Source of the DNA: Sorex araneus
Lineage: Eukaryota; Chordata; Mammalia; Eulipotyphla; Soricidae
Assembly: GCF_027595985.1 (NCBI RefSeq)
Contig: NC_073306.1
Coordinates: 192,713,000 to 192,776,999 of the forward strand
DNA: 64,000 nt
Direction of reading: 5' to 3'
Both the position numbers and the translations under genes were made by a program. Of this stretch, positions 44,876 to 56,718 are shown one piece after another. The notes beneath the pieces are model-generated. The model saw nothing but the letters and a program-made list of their open reading frames with translations. It ran no database searches and was not told the DNA's origin. Each line of letters opens with the position of its first letter. Position 1 is the stretch's first letter.

Positions 44876-45536
44876 CTGTTCAAAATAGAGATCATGAGCA
44901 TGTAATAATATTGATTGCTTAGGCATGAAATACTATAGTAAATGACTTCCCATAGACGTGTCACTATCAAATATTAACTGGGGAAAAGCTCATAGTCTTG
45001 GAGAAGTTAGATCTGTGGTGTGGATGAAATGAGATTTCCGGAGAATTCGAAGTAGATTGACATCTTTTCCCCCCAACCTTACCTAACAGATAAGCGTGGT
45101 CTTGTTAACTCCAGGTGGTGAAATGAGCTCACACTCAAGTCACAATGTACAATGCCTGGTTAAAAGCAACAATACTTGAAGAACTATTATACTTCAGTTA
45201 TAAAGTATATATATACTTTACAAAGTTATATATACAAAGTTATACTATTCTTTGACTTAGAACTATGCATTAGTGTCTATTGCAGATTCAGAGAGAATAC
45301 AAAATTTAAGTCTTGAAAGCAAATCTGTGGTTGTATATGACTTCACAGTTGCCTTACACTCTGCTTCTCTTGACTATCTCTTTTAATTCCAACTACCGTA
45401 ATGAGCTTGTCCCTTAAGAGTTCATAGTATATTGAAGTCAATATCATTATTAAATATTCTTACGGGACAGGCCTTACACTTGAAAAACGTTTTGCTGACC
45501 TTACCACAGAGAAAGTATCACATCGAGAAGCTCAAG

Positions 45537-45605
45537 AGTTACTGAAATTGTAGCTCAGAGGTAGAGTCCACATAGGGGATCTTGGATTTAGCCACCTGAG
45601 TACCT
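45537..45605 (+). mobile_element. Possible tRNA-like SINE remnant
   Basis: attgtagctcagaggtagag resembles a tRNA A-box region; the rest is too decayed to judge. Confidence 0.3.
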
Positions 45606-47134
45606 CTAAAGAAACTTCTTCCAAGAAATGCTCGTAGAAATGAAGTTTTTACAGTGTGCTTCTTGAGACATCTTCACATAACCGTGATATCTGTCTGCAA
45701 ATGCCTTTTCTGCAATGGGTCTGTTCCTTAGCATTTAGAGAGAGTGAAAATTGCTATCATCAGTGTATGCATAGATGAAATCAGTGTGGCTCAGAGACCA
45801 TTTTGTGTGCATTTTTCTCTCTACAAAATATTAAGCAATATCTGGAGATAATTTAGGTTGTCATAATTAGGGGACAAGGATGGAGGCTACCGTAGTGGCA
45901 TGTCATGGGGTAGAGACAAGGGATACTGCTAAATATCTGTAATGAGAAGATTAGTCCCTGAAATTAAATTTTATCTGGCCCAAAACATCAGTGTTAAGGG
46001 AAGTCCTAACACCTTCACAGAGATGTTAATTCTGTGTTTACAGATCTTTCCACACGGTTTTCCTTGAGATTAAAAAGGCATCTGAAGCACAATGAAGGTA
46101 GCTAGCTATCTTATATAAGGCCTTTGTTATTCCTCTAAAATTTACAAGTTTTTGCCTTGCTCTGATTCTCTTATTGTTTTCTTCATGCAACCCAAACCTC
46201 AGCTTGCTGTCATCTTCATAATATTTACTTAGTTGAGGCTGACTTGAGTTGCTACTTGTAAATGAGAATGTTCTCACACTGACTCACTGCTGCTTACAAC
46301 TCCCATTTCTATCCCTCTTTCTTTTCCTTTATCATGAAAGCTTCTGAGGATAAAACAAATAATCCTGAACTCAAAGGTATAATGGTTCTTTCTTCTCCTC
46401 CTTTTTGTTTGGACTACTCCTAAAGGAAGTTGGCTGCTACCCACCCGGCTTCCTTCAACTGAATCTAAAAACAAAGATGCTTCTCTGTTGGCTAGGATAA
46501 CCTCCTCTAGGTGACTGTACTCATTTCTCTGTTTCTGTTCAGACACAGAATTTTCATTTAATTCATATCCGTGCATCAATGTCCAATCTGAGTTTCATTT
46601 ACTTATTGACTATTGTGTTTGTTAAGTTTTCCGTGCCTACCTCCGCACCATGAGCTTTTTTATTACCTCTGCTAAATGTACATGGTATCTTGTCATTTTA
46701 TGTCAAAAGAAATCATATGGTACATTTCAAGGATAAGGAACATAGTGAAGACTCGTGGTTTGACGTTTTCTGAAGCATCAGAGAATATTTCAATCTCTTC
46801 CACCTCCCTACCCGTCTTAGTTCTACTCCATAACTTACGCTGCACTTTAATACACGTTATATTATGTACCCAACTATTCTTCAATTTCATTTGATTTTTG
46901 GGGTCTACTTCTATGGATTCCCTCTGCATGTGATATAGCATGTGATAATAATGTTCTTCATTTTCAACCCATGATATCAGTAGCTTTCAGGCCAACTATT
47001 GTTAATTTTACATATGTTTACAAAATAGGATTCCCATTACACTCTTATGGGCTGTTCATTTATTTTTAAAGGGAGTGTTTTTGCATCCAAAGAATTGCGT
47101 TTCATTAGAAATAACTCTTTGTTTATGAACTTAC
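45606..47134. other. Protease intron, nothing recognised
   Basis: Non-repetitive intronic sequence of mixed composition. The minus-strand open frames near 46038-46579 have no conserved features or splice context I can support. Confidence 0.4.
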
Positions 47135-47173
47135 ATGTATTGAGAAGATTTTCTGCTGTTGGCATTGGCATAT
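47135..47173 (-). CDS. TMPRSS11C: TMPRSS11C micro-exon (stem linker)
   Basis: A 39-bp exon between the SEA exon and the protease exon. Acceptor cttaacttttag, donor ACAT|gtaagt. The two first bases AT complete an Asp codon (G|AT), then MPMPTAENLLNT, then T, which joins GT of the next exon to give Cys. The joined reading is NTCCGQRT; the CCG motif before the activation region is seen in TMPRSS11B and 11E too. Too short for open-frame detection, but phase continuity on both sides and the family pattern (xxAExLIN) support it. Confidence 0.85.
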
Positions 47174-47821
47174 CTAAAAGTTAAGGGAAAAGAAAATATT
47201 TATATTATGAACACATTTTGTTGCAATATTATTTGTTTTCAGGAACATATTTGACAGTCATACCTGTTATACAATCTTGACTATATAAATTCTCCATCTG
47301 TAGACTTATATAGGGTCTAATATACTTTTTAAAAAAGACCCCATTCTTCATGTAACGTTTGAAACAGAGGTCTGGTGTTGAAAAGTGCAGACTTGTTCTA
47401 AATACATTACATATATGGGAAATGATCTTTCATGTTATTTTTTATTACAAATCACTAGATAACTGAATGTCTTCAGTACTCTTTATATGTGATTAAAATA
47501 CTTGTGGATCATCTGTTATTCCAGTCACAGAATGATGACCAATTTAATACAGATTTGGACATGTTTTATTTTGGAGTAATTTACAAACTGCATTTAAGTC
47601 TTCACCTTAGATGTCTCAATATCTGCCAACAGGAATCCTTTGAACTGTCCTAGATGGATACTAGGAAATGTGGTTGTTAAAACTGTCGGAACCAGGCCAG
47701 GAAGGTAAGGCTGTGTACAAAGCATGTTGGAACCAATGTAAGATGGGAGTTTATGAACCAAAACTTCCTCTAATCACAGGAATAAACAGTTTTGAAATTA
47801 TTCCAAAGGTTCTAAGGTTCC

Positions 47822-47972
47822 ATGACCAAACACATAAGTAGAGGAGTAAAGGCACTTGTCTTTCAGCCCACTGACCCCAGTTCAGTTATTGGCCCTGTTT
47901 ATGATCCCCTAGTCAGGGTACCTAATCACCAAAGGTAATACCTGAGCACTGCCTAATATGACCACGCTTGCC
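47822..47972 (+). mobile_element. Old SINE
   Basis: agtagaggagtaaaggcact, ctgaccccagttcagttatt, ggtaatacctgagcactgcc; strongly diverged. Confidence 0.45.
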
Positions 47973-48054
47973 CCATTAAAAAATAGTCAGAAAGTCCCTA
48001 ATCTCCCTACAGTTTTTCCTCTTTGCTACTGCTTTTACCTTTTTAAGGAAAAAA

Positions 48055-48480
48055 AAAGTTTTATTAAGGCACCATGATTTACAGAGTTATTCATAAGTTG
48101 ATTTTTCAACACACCGTGTTCCAGCATTAGTCTTACCACCACTATCAACTCCCTCAACCAGTGTTTCGAGGCCTCTTCCCCCCTCCACCCCTTTACCAAT
48201 CTCACCCCACTTCCTTGGCCCTCCATCCCCTAGCCTGCCACCTTGACAGGCACATTTTAAAATTCAGTTGTTGGAGTTTGGATCTCTTGCTTTCAGTGTT
48301 ATTAATAACTCAGTGGTTTGGATATGCGCCACTGATGTACTCACATCCCCTTGACCCTTGCCCTCCCCCTTCCCTTGCTTCCTGTCTGTCTCTTCTACCA
48401 CTTTTGATTTTGACCTTTACTTTTCTTAAATCTACGATTCATTCAACCCTCTGTCCATTACACTATTTGGGGAACTGGGA
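48055..48480 (-). mobile_element. L1 3' UTR, longer copy
   Basis: Starts gttttattaaggcaccatga, then acagagttattcataagttg and C-rich stretches; reads as a reversed L1 3' UTR with its pyrimidine-rich strand on top. Confidence 0.55.
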
Positions 48481-48605
48481 TAAGACACTCAAGTACTATA
48501 TATCACATTCCATATGTATCATAATCTATGATACTAGGAGATAGAGTATGAACATTACTATTTTAATAAAATTTTCTATACTTTCATCTTCAGAATTAAT
48601 ACCCC

Positions 48606-48755
48606 TGGGAGACTGGAGAAATAGTGCGGTGGCTAATCACTTGACCTGGGTACCACATGTTGATGCTGAGCACTGTCAGGAGTGACCCTGAGCATAGGAC
48701 CAGGATTAAGCCTTGAGCACAGGTGTAGCAACCCCATTCACCCTCCCCCCAACTG
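48606..48755 (+). mobile_element. Old SINE
   Basis: gggagactggagaaatagtg, gagcactgtcaggagtgacc, gagcacaggtgtagcaaccc. Confidence 0.65.
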
Positions 48756-48939
48756 CCAAATTAACATTCTTTATGGGGTAAGTTTCATTTTCAAAGCATG
48801 TAGTTAGCATACTATGCCATACACTTCAATTTAATAATAAGATGGATTCAGCATTGTCTGTGTATCCTCAGACATTTAGGGAATATTGCAGGGTGAAATT
48901 TTTCTGTGGGGCCCCACATCCTTGCAGAACTGCCATTGA

Positions 48940-48990
48940 ATTGCTTCTCAGCCTCTTGGCTAAGATCCAGTGTAGTATCTGTTCCTATCA
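48940..48990 (+). pseudogene. RNU2: Truncated U2 snRNA pseudogene
   Basis: Fifty-one bases match the 5' end of U2 snRNA with about five differences: attgcttctcagcctcttgg against the known atcgcttctcggccttttgg, then ctaagatccagtgtagtatc and tgttcctatca. The branch-point recognition sequence (gtgtagta) is intact. Similarity fades after 48990, although gatac near 49001 may be a further trace. No snRNA promoter element precedes it, so it is a dead retrocopy fragment. Confidence 0.88.
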
Positions 48991-49889
48991 TAATTGCCCT
49001 TGATACATAAAAGTTTATTTTCAAGAAGGAATTACCATGGCTTTGTTATAAGTTCAATACTATAAATGTCAATGTAGATTCATTTTTACTATGCTCTTAG
49101 ATTTCTAGAAATCCAGGAGGGCGTATCTAGTTCTATGTAACAATTACATATTTTTTTAACCTTACATTGCACAACAAATCTAGAGACAAAAGAATTCCTT
49201 TCCCTATAGACTCAACCTGTCTGAACAGAAAAGGCAGAGGCAGCTCAGTAGTTATGTGTGCTGAATCCCACGGAGCCACACCTAGATCAACAGGAAGATG
49301 CGTATTTCCTTTAAATCTTTCAGCACTGCCTTCCAGAGGTTTATTCTTATTTGACATGATATCTTTGGAATTTTATTTTAAGCTTTTATGTTGAAAAAAA
49401 TACACAGAACCATAATAACATTGGAAATAGAAAAGGAAACAATGCTTCTAAACTGAGTGGAAAATGTTAATTCCTCTACCTTCAAGACAAGAAACCCAAC
49501 TATGTTCATAGACCTTCTCTCTTAAGGTTTCCTTCACTTACACAAGACTTGCTAAAGGGAAAAATGTCTTTGATCTATCTATCATTTATTTTTAGAAATA
49601 TTTGTATTATGTCAGAGTTTACTATATAACTTTCACTTTGGTAAGTAGAAGACACAGGCAATGACAGGGAAATAATTTAACCTGTTACTCTTTTCAACGG
49701 AATCCCTTTTGTTTCTTCTTTTTGACTCATAGTCAGAACAATTTGGATTTACCTTGGAATCAGAGCCTCAAGACAGTAACCTAAAATACTCTGTTTATCA
49801 TATATGTAAATGTGCCATATAAGGAAGGGACTCTGCCCCTGGTAAGAAGGAGATACCATCAAAGGATAAGATAAACCTATTTTATGAAA

Positions 49890-50090
49890 CAGATCAACAA
49901 ATACTCATGGGTCAGGAATGAGTTTTTGGATCCTAAGAACCAATGAAGAACAAAGGAAAATTCTGCCCCCGGCGAACTTGCAGTATAGTGGAAGAGATGT
50001 ACAACTAAGTAGATCATTGAATACTCCTGTTGTAGGTACTAGGACAGAGAGAGGGCATGGGGACTTGAGTGTGCTAAACAAAACCACGCA
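49890..50090. mobile_element. Possible L2 or MER relic
   Basis: gatcaacaaatactcatggg, ggcgaacttgcagtatagtg and gtacaactaagtagatcat resemble an L2 3'-like block from memory; orientation uncertain. Confidence 0.35.
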
Positions 50091-50254
50091 AAATAGAGGG
50101 ATTCTGAAGATGTTAAACATGCTTTGGGCGGGAGTCAAGAAATTGTTTTACTGGGGAAAAATAAACACAATCTACTCACTGTTAAACATTAGAAGAAAAG
50201 ATGCTTAGGTGGTTTCTTTAAAAAAATATTATTTTATTATTTAATTTTGGGGCT

Positions 50255-50402
50255 TCTTTTTTTTTGGTCACACCTGGTGGTGCTCAGGCCTTCTGGCTCT
50301 GCACACAGAGATCAGTCCTGCTTGGCTCAGTGAACCATATCAGGGATCAAACCTGGGTTTAGTGCATACAAGAGCCAAGTTTTATCTACTGTACTTCTGT
50401 GG
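50255..50402 (-). mobile_element. Old SINE
   Basis: ttggtcacacctggtggtgc, cagggatcaaacctgggttt, atctactgtacttctgtgg. Confidence 0.7.
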
Positions 50403-50699
50403 TTTACAAGTTATTATTAGGGTTCCCATACACATAATTCCAACCCCACACCCAGCACTGCTTACATGGTATCTTTACAGGATTTTGCATCTTTGTGTTA
50501 CAGGTCCATTACTTTGATGTTGCAGGTCCAATTATGGCACTTTTCTGGGGTTTTAAGTAAGAAGCACAATTGAATACCATGGCAGTAAGGAAGACTCCCT
50601 AAAAGCCTGAGAGCCAGTGAACATTGTGTTCCTTAACAGGAGAAATCTGAAACAGAATAATGATGGGAAACTAAGCTGCATGAGTCAAAAATAAAGGAA

Positions 50700-51245
50700 T
50701 AATTTTGTAGCAGTGGTAGATAAAATTTTATCTAATAGTGAATATCTTACAATAGATAAAATCTTGCTTATTATTGAGTGGAGTATACCCAAGTTAATTA
50801 TTTGCTTGTTGAAGGACATTTGTGGTGTATTCATTTCTGCCTATCAGGACGAAAATTTCCCACAAGCATTTATGAACACATTTTTATTTGTGCACTAAGT
50901 CATTATTTGTCTGGTAATGCCCAAGGTGCAAATTCCTGGATGTATGGTAATTGCATATTTTATAAAAAAATCAGGATCTGCTGGACTACATAGTTGGCAT
51001 GTGGGCCCCTGGAATCAGTCCCTGGACCTCATGTTCACTGACCAACACTGGGTGGGGCCCCCAAAACAAAACAAAAAGAAATTACTAAACTGTGTCATAG
51101 CGAACATGCCATTTTGTGTTCCCATAAGCATTGTATGAATGATTAAGCTTCTTTATATGCTTGCCAACACTTGGATCTGTCATTGTAAATTTTCATTAAA
51201 ATTAAATATTTTAAAATGCATGTAGAAATACCTCATTGTAGATCC
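50700..51245 (-). mobile_element. L1 ORF2 3' region, interrupted
   Basis: Reversed L1: gttgaaggacatttgtggtg, gcaaattcctggatgtatgg, then ccattttgtgttcccataag and gccaacacttggatctgtca. A plus-strand SINE piece lies at 50983-51080. Confidence 0.65.
50983..51080 (+). mobile_element. SINE 3' fragment inside L1
   Basis: ggcccctggaatcagtccct, accaacactgggtggggccc and a (CAAAA)n tail. Confidence 0.5.
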
Positions 51246-51359
51246 AAGTTGTAGGTCTTTAATTATGCTAATAAGTTTCTGTTTATTTGCTTATTTGGCA
51301 TCTCTATACTTTTTGGTCAGATACCTCCATATCTTTTGCCAGCTTACTTTCTTTTGTTT

Positions 51360-51592
51360 TTTCCCCTCCCTCTCTCCCTCCCTCCCTCCCACTTTCCCTC
51401 CCTCCCTCCCTCTTTCCATCCCTCCCTCTTTCCCTCCCTCCCTCGCCTCCCTCCCTCGCCTTCCATCCTTCCTTCCTTCCTTCCTTCCTTCCTTCCTTCC
51501 TTCCTTCCTTCCTTCCTTCCTTCCTTCCTTCCTTCCTTCCTTCCTTCCTTCCTTCCTTCCTTCCTTCCTTCCTTCCTTCCTTCCTTCCTTCT
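51360..51592. repeat. (TTCC)n microsatellite with imperfect CCCT flank
   Basis: 51360-51465 is an irregular CCCT/CCTT array; 51466-51592 is an almost pure TTCC array of more than 30 units. It adjoins a reversed SINE at 51593 and probably grew from its tail. Overlapping proline/serine/leucine open frames in all three frames are artefacts. Confidence 0.95.
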
Positions 51593-51735
51593 GTTTTGGG
51601 GCTGCACCTGTGGTGCTTAGGGCTTACTCCTTACTGTGCTCAGGGAAAAGTCCTGATGATCCTCAGGGGAACATATGGGGTGCCACATGCAAGGCAAACA
51701 CTCTACCTGCTGTACTATTGCTCTGTCCCATCTTT
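51593..51735 (-). mobile_element. Old SINE
   Basis: ggggctgcacctgtggtgct, acatgcaaggcaaacactct, gctgtactattgctctgtcc; its tail is the TTCC array. Confidence 0.75.
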
Positions 51736-52019
51736 TGCCAATTTTCTAAATGAATTGTTTTTTCCTCCTACTGATTTAGAATTTCTTCTTTATTAAGGAG
51801 TGCAAGTTCTGTTGTGGTAATTCTATGGAATGCAGTCCACCCATCAAGAAAGCAACCCTGTAAATTCCTCAAAGAATTGAATTCCAGAAAAGTAAGGGAA
51901 CTTTCTGATTACAAACTTCTTCCTGGCCCCGTGCAGGCTCCACAAGGTTGGGAATAAGCCCTAGTGGTCCTAGCTCGGTAGCTACAGAGATGTAGATTCA
52001 TCTGCATTGGTGAATAACT

Positions 52020-52580
52020 GCCACCTTCCACCCTGTTTGGTTGATCTCAACTAGGTAACTGCTGCCTGCAGTGCCATGTGTCGTGCACACATGACAGTGA
52101 TTTCTAGTACGTTTCCAGAGGTTGGATTTGGAAAAATCCATCTGTTTGGGAAATCCATTCTCCAGGACTCCTGGGGTTGCTTCTGCCGCCAGAACCATTC
52201 TACTTTTTTCTATTGAGCAGCCTTCTCAGTTGACTTCCTACCTAGAACACAATTTTGCTGCTGGTGGCTTGGTAAAGTGGGGACCGAGGGAGGTAGATTC
52301 GGGAAAAGAGTGCTTCCACCGCTCTGCTCGGGGAAATGCCTGTTTTGTATCAAGGCTGCTTAGGTTACTACAGCACCTCCACGGCACAGATGTTCATGTC
52401 CCGCCAACCCCATGAGGCAGCCGTCAAGCTGCATGTAGAGTCCACTTGTTCCATCCAGCATGGGACAATCCCCGCCTCCCGATTTCTCTGAGCCATAGAC
52501 TCAGACAGGAGGGAGAAACTGCTCTTTGCAGGAATGGAAAGTCATCCCTGATCTCAACTCAGGCATGCTGGCCCATCTCA
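52020..52580. other. Unassigned block of higher GC content
   Basis: About 560 bases with more GC and more CpG than the surrounding intron. No SINE, L1 or LTR signature. Frames up to 97 codons occur on the plus strand and 66 on the minus strand, but neither shows a recognised domain. It could be a decayed retrocopy, an unknown repeat or an intronic regulatory element. Confidence 0.3.
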
Positions 52581-52782
52581 GGAGGGGAAATAACAAAGCA
52601 AGATAGTTTTTATTGACAGAAACTTAGAAATACGTGAGGGGACAGAGAGAAGAATAAGTGTTCAAAAGAGAACTGAAGAGTGGAAAAATGCAAGCAAAGA
52701 TACACGAAGACAAGTAAGTGAGATACATGTTTAAGGGAGAACATGGTTTTGAAGACCAAGGTTAATTTAGGAGATTGTGTGT

Positions 52783-52785
52783 GCG

Positions 52786-52816
<31 letters not shown>
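52783..52816. repeat. (TG)n microsatellite
   Basis: gcggggtgtgtgtgtgtgtg and onward, about fourteen TG units. Confidence 0.93.
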
Positions 52817-52819
<3 letters not shown>

Positions 52820-53660
52820 CTTTTAATGTGTGGAAAGCAAATTTTCCAGTCTGTGTTTTGTATTTTAATTATTTTAACAAGGTATTTCAAACAATAAAAA
52901 GTTTAATTTTGATGAAGTCCAGAAATTTAGAATTCAGTCAAGAAGTGTCAAGGAAAGAATGTGATGCATGTATGGTAGTAGTTCAGGATTTATCAGAATA
53001 TAATGAAACTAGATTGCCAAGTGAATTTTGAATTTCACTGAATAAGGCCTTTAGAGGTACAATCTACTAATACACCTTCTTATATTGGTTTGGAATCTCA
53101 GAAACGTTTTTGTGTTTACAACTGAATTATTCCTGACAGATATAACAGATAATTTAGTTGGTATCTAAGTAAATTTGGCTCATTAGATAGAATATCTTAG
53201 TATAAATCATTTGAAATTCAAGTCTGGCTATAAAATACTATAAAATTATAAGGTTCTTTTTTTTACAAGGATTAGAAAATAGGAATTAAAGGTCTGTTAA
53301 ATCGTTAGTGTTAATTTTTTTAAATTTAGTAAATCTTTGTTTTAATTTAGTAAATTCTGTAGGGTACATGAATTTAGGATCTACATTTTACATTATCATA
53401 AAGAGATCATTTATCCTCTTAGAATTAAAAATAAAATTACATCTTACCTATGTATTTCAAGTGAACAATTTAATGAGAGTGATGCTCAGTTTAATAATAC
53501 CATAAATATTGATAGAAAACGAAAGAAAAAGAAAAGCTTTGCTTTATTTTAAAAAATGCTTAGTGCCTGGATAAGCTAGAAACCTTTTCTAAAAGTAGAT
53601 GATAAAAGAATGCTAGAGAATATGCAAAAAAAAGGTCATTGGAGGTACTGTCCTCTAAGG

Positions 53661-53799
53661 CTCCTTCTTTTTTCTGAGGGAGTCACATTCAATGATGCTC
53701 AGGTCTTACTCCCAAGAGGCTTGGGATGCCATATAAGGTGCTGGATCCAACCTGAGCAATATGCAAAGCAAGTGCCCTTTCCACTATCTCTCTGGCCCC
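53661..53799 (-). mobile_element. Old SINE
   Basis: ggagtcacattcaatgatgc, ctggatccaacctgagcaat, atctctctggcccc. Confidence 0.7.
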
Positions 53800-53816
53800 T
53801 GAGGGCTCATTCTTGC

Positions 53817-53981
53817 CAGGGCAGCAAGCACTGTTGTTCATCGATTTGCTCGAGCGGGCACCGGTAACGTCTCCATTGTGAGACTTGTTGCTATTGTTTT
53901 TGGCATATTGAATATGCCACGGGTAACTTGCCAGGCTCTGCCGTGCAGGCGGGATACTCTCGGTAGCTGGCAGGGCAGCAA
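53817..53981 (-). mobile_element. SINE type B, 5' truncated with target duplication
   Basis: Body 53828-53970 runs from gttgttcatcgatttgctcg to tactctcggtagctgg and lacks the whole tRNA head. cagggcagcaa flanks it at 53817-53827 and 53971-53981, so the truncation happened at insertion. Confidence 0.9.
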
Positions 53982-54935
53982 AACAGAAAAAAATTAACTG
54001 GCTCAAAAATTATAGGGAGAGGTCAATAAAAGGAGTTAGTCACAGCTTGGAAGAAAATTGAGAATAAATGACATTAAATATAGTTAGATGAATAATTCTG
54101 AAGTTTCCTTGGAGTTTTACTAGTATCTTGAGTTAACCAAAGGTCTATAAATTCAGGCTCCTTTCAACAGAGTGGTTTTAAATAGTGGATTCTTCAGTGT
54201 GCCAAATGCTTTTATGAATAATTCTAGTATCCGTTTCTATATAAAAAAAGAAGACAAAGTGGCAGGGAAAAACTGTGTCAAGTATATCGTACATATAAGT
54301 AGTCGGTAGCCCTAGAATTCCAAGTTTGAGTTTTATCTTGATGAAAATTGCATTCTGGCTCTATCCAAGATATTGGTGGAGGCAGATTAGCAAGAGGCAA
54401 CTGTAAAAACATTGAATTCCAGCTTTTCTGTTTTATAAGTGTTTGAAGAAAACATGGGATAATATATTGCTTGCTGATGGCTTTTTGTCAGATCTTGTTG
54501 TAAACAGATCTTAACTAAACAAGACCGGAGAGAAAGGTTTTTAGAAGTCAGCTTGTAACCTGTGACTATTTACTCTGGGAGTTCTACTGGAGGTGGGTAT
54601 ACTTACTCTCCTTAACCAGGCTCTCCGCCTGATTGGGAAATTTGCACTGTGAATTCTGAGTGATAGTCAAGAGACTAAGATAAGGACTTCCGACTTTTGT
54701 CACAGCATCTGAGTCTTATGCTTGTTCTGGAAAGGTACCTGTCCACTGAGCAAATTCATACTGCGATTCCAACAGTGTAAGTATGTGACTTTACATGTTT
54801 TCATGTAAATGCTGCCTAGCCAGGGTTGTATAGACATACTGAAATGTGAGAAATCAAGTACAGCCCTATGTTTAATCAAACTATGCATATGGGACAGTTT
54901 GCATATGGGAGCAGAGAGTCTCTTGCCCACATGCC

Positions 54936-55450
54936 TGGCTGTCTTCCCCAGGGCCCCTCAGAGGGGATGGGCTCCAGCTTCTCTCCCCGCCCCAAGCAGA
55001 GCTCCTGGCAGCCAAAGACCACCGGAACCTAGCTACAGCCATGCTCAAGGCCCCTCTCCACACGTTCGGACAGGCCTCACGCATGAAGGTACTGGCAGAG
55101 GAACCCAGGGGTGTGTAATCCCATCAACGGCCAACATCCAAAGACTTAAAAGCAAGCTCACAGAAGCAATATCTTGTAGCCTACTTCTCCCTCTGGGAGA
55201 AACTGGCAAACTTCTGAGAGTTTCCTGCCCACATGGGACAGTCTTGCAAGCTTCCCATGGTATATTCATATGCTAAGGCCAGTAACAAGATGGATCCCTG
55301 ACCCTGAAAGAGCCTCCAGTGTGACATCGTTGGGAGGGCGGAGTGGAGAGAGGCTTCTAAAATCTCAGGGATAGGACAAATGGAGAGGTTACTGAGCCCG
55401 CTCGAGAAATCGACAATTAACGGAATTTTGTGATTCGTGATTCGTGATGT
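54936..55450 (+). mobile_element. Composite SINE: non-tRNA head joined to a type C 3' end
   Basis: The 3' part (about 55190-55450) follows type C: tgacaaacttctgagagttt-like body, tgaccctgaaagagcctcca, ctaaaatctcagggatagga, then a gtgattcgtgattcgtgatg tail. The 5' part (about 54950-55170) has no tRNA-like head or B box; it carries a GC-rich sequence (ggctccagcttctctccccg; agctacagccatgctcaagg) seen nowhere else in the window. The exact left border is uncertain. Confidence 0.5.
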
Positions 55451-56293
55451 ATGTGGGATAAGCCAGATAGGATCACTATGCCATCAACAGAAAGACTATG
55501 GCTAGTTTTATTCCTCCAAGTACCCCCATTTTGGTGCAGGTAGTAACCTTCTTAATGTTTCAGAGATCAGAGTTTCAGTCATTCCTTTAGGCAACTATTC
55601 TCTAAGAGCTGTACTGCTGATCTACAGGTGTTGAATGAAGAAATAACCCAAAGCCAGTTACCAATGTTAAAAATTATCCAATGTGTTTTAATATTAAGAT
55701 GTGGAAAAAATGGGTAAGCACAACCTCTGTTTGCTATAAAATCTCGAGGCATTCTTCAGTGCAGTTTTCCAGATTTGTAATTCTTATAGTCACCAGTGTT
55801 GCTGTAATAGCATGTAATGAAAGATGGACAAGACTCATTGCCGGCTCCTCCCCTATTGCTACGTGGGATTCACGGCGAGAAACTATGTAGAACATGGTAT
55901 GGAGACCACCAAATATGGATGAATACTGGATTCAGAGAATTTTACAGGTTTGAACAATTAACAAATGAGTCTTTCACTTGATCTTCAAGGAATGGGAGCT
56001 CTGTATTGTTATGGAGCAAGGAAAGATCTGAATGCTCACTCTCAGGCCTGGCAGCAGACTAGGGGGCAGGAATAGTTAATTTGGAATTCTGCCCTAGCTC
56101 CAGAGAATCGGCAAGGATGGCATTCACCCTACTCTGACCTCAGGGTTGGGGCTCTGTCTCTAGTCTTAGTGCCTGATTATTTTTGTGGAAGTATGTTTCC
56201 TATTCTCTTTTGATACTGGGCTGTTTAATGCAGTAGGTATTGCTTAAACTCTTTCAGAGCACCTGGACAGTGTCTAAAACATATTGTTATTAT

Positions 56294-56539
56294 ATAATAA
56301 TGTATCACGGCAGAGCCTGGCAAGCTCTCCATGGCGTATTTGATATGCCAAATACACTAACAATAACAGGTCTCATTCCCCTGACCCTGAAAGAGTCTCC
56401 AATCATTGGGAAAGACGAGTAGGGAGAGGCTGCTAAAATCTCAGGGTTGGGACGAATGGAGATGTTACTGGCGCCCATGCAAGTGAATCGATGAACAACG
56501 GGATGACAGTGATACAGTGATATAATGATAATAATGTAT
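56294..56539 (+). mobile_element. SINE type C, 5' truncated with target duplication
   Basis: Body 56306-56527: cacggcagagcctggcaagc, cattcccctgaccctgaaag, aggctgctaaaatctcaggg, acgggatgacagtgatacag. ataataatgtat flanks it at 56294-56305 and 56528-56539. Confidence 0.92.
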
Positions 56540-56544
56540 GTCTT

Positions 56545-56718
56545 GCTTTGTTCTTGGGGAAATCACACCTGAATGTACTTAGGGCTTACTCTTGGCTCTG
56601 TTCTTTGAGATCACTCCTGGCAGTGCTCAGGGGATCATACAAGGTACTGGGAGAATCAAACCTAAATCTTCCACATATAAGAGAGCAGCTCCTTACTTGT
56701 TATCTATCGCTCTGGCTC
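56545..56718 (-). mobile_element. Old SINE
   Basis: aaatcacacctgaatgtact, cactcctggcagtgctcagg, tatctatcgctctggctc. Confidence 0.7.

Noticed and set aside
46038-46579. Two adjacent minus-strand frames (79 and 101 codons) within the protease intron
   Set aside because: No domain, no supporting splice phase with the flanking exons, and composition like the surrounding intron.
51265-51796. Proline/serine/leucine-rich frames of 162 and 169 codons
   Set aside because: They span the TTCC/CCCT microsatellite, open in all three frames because the repeat contains no stop codons.
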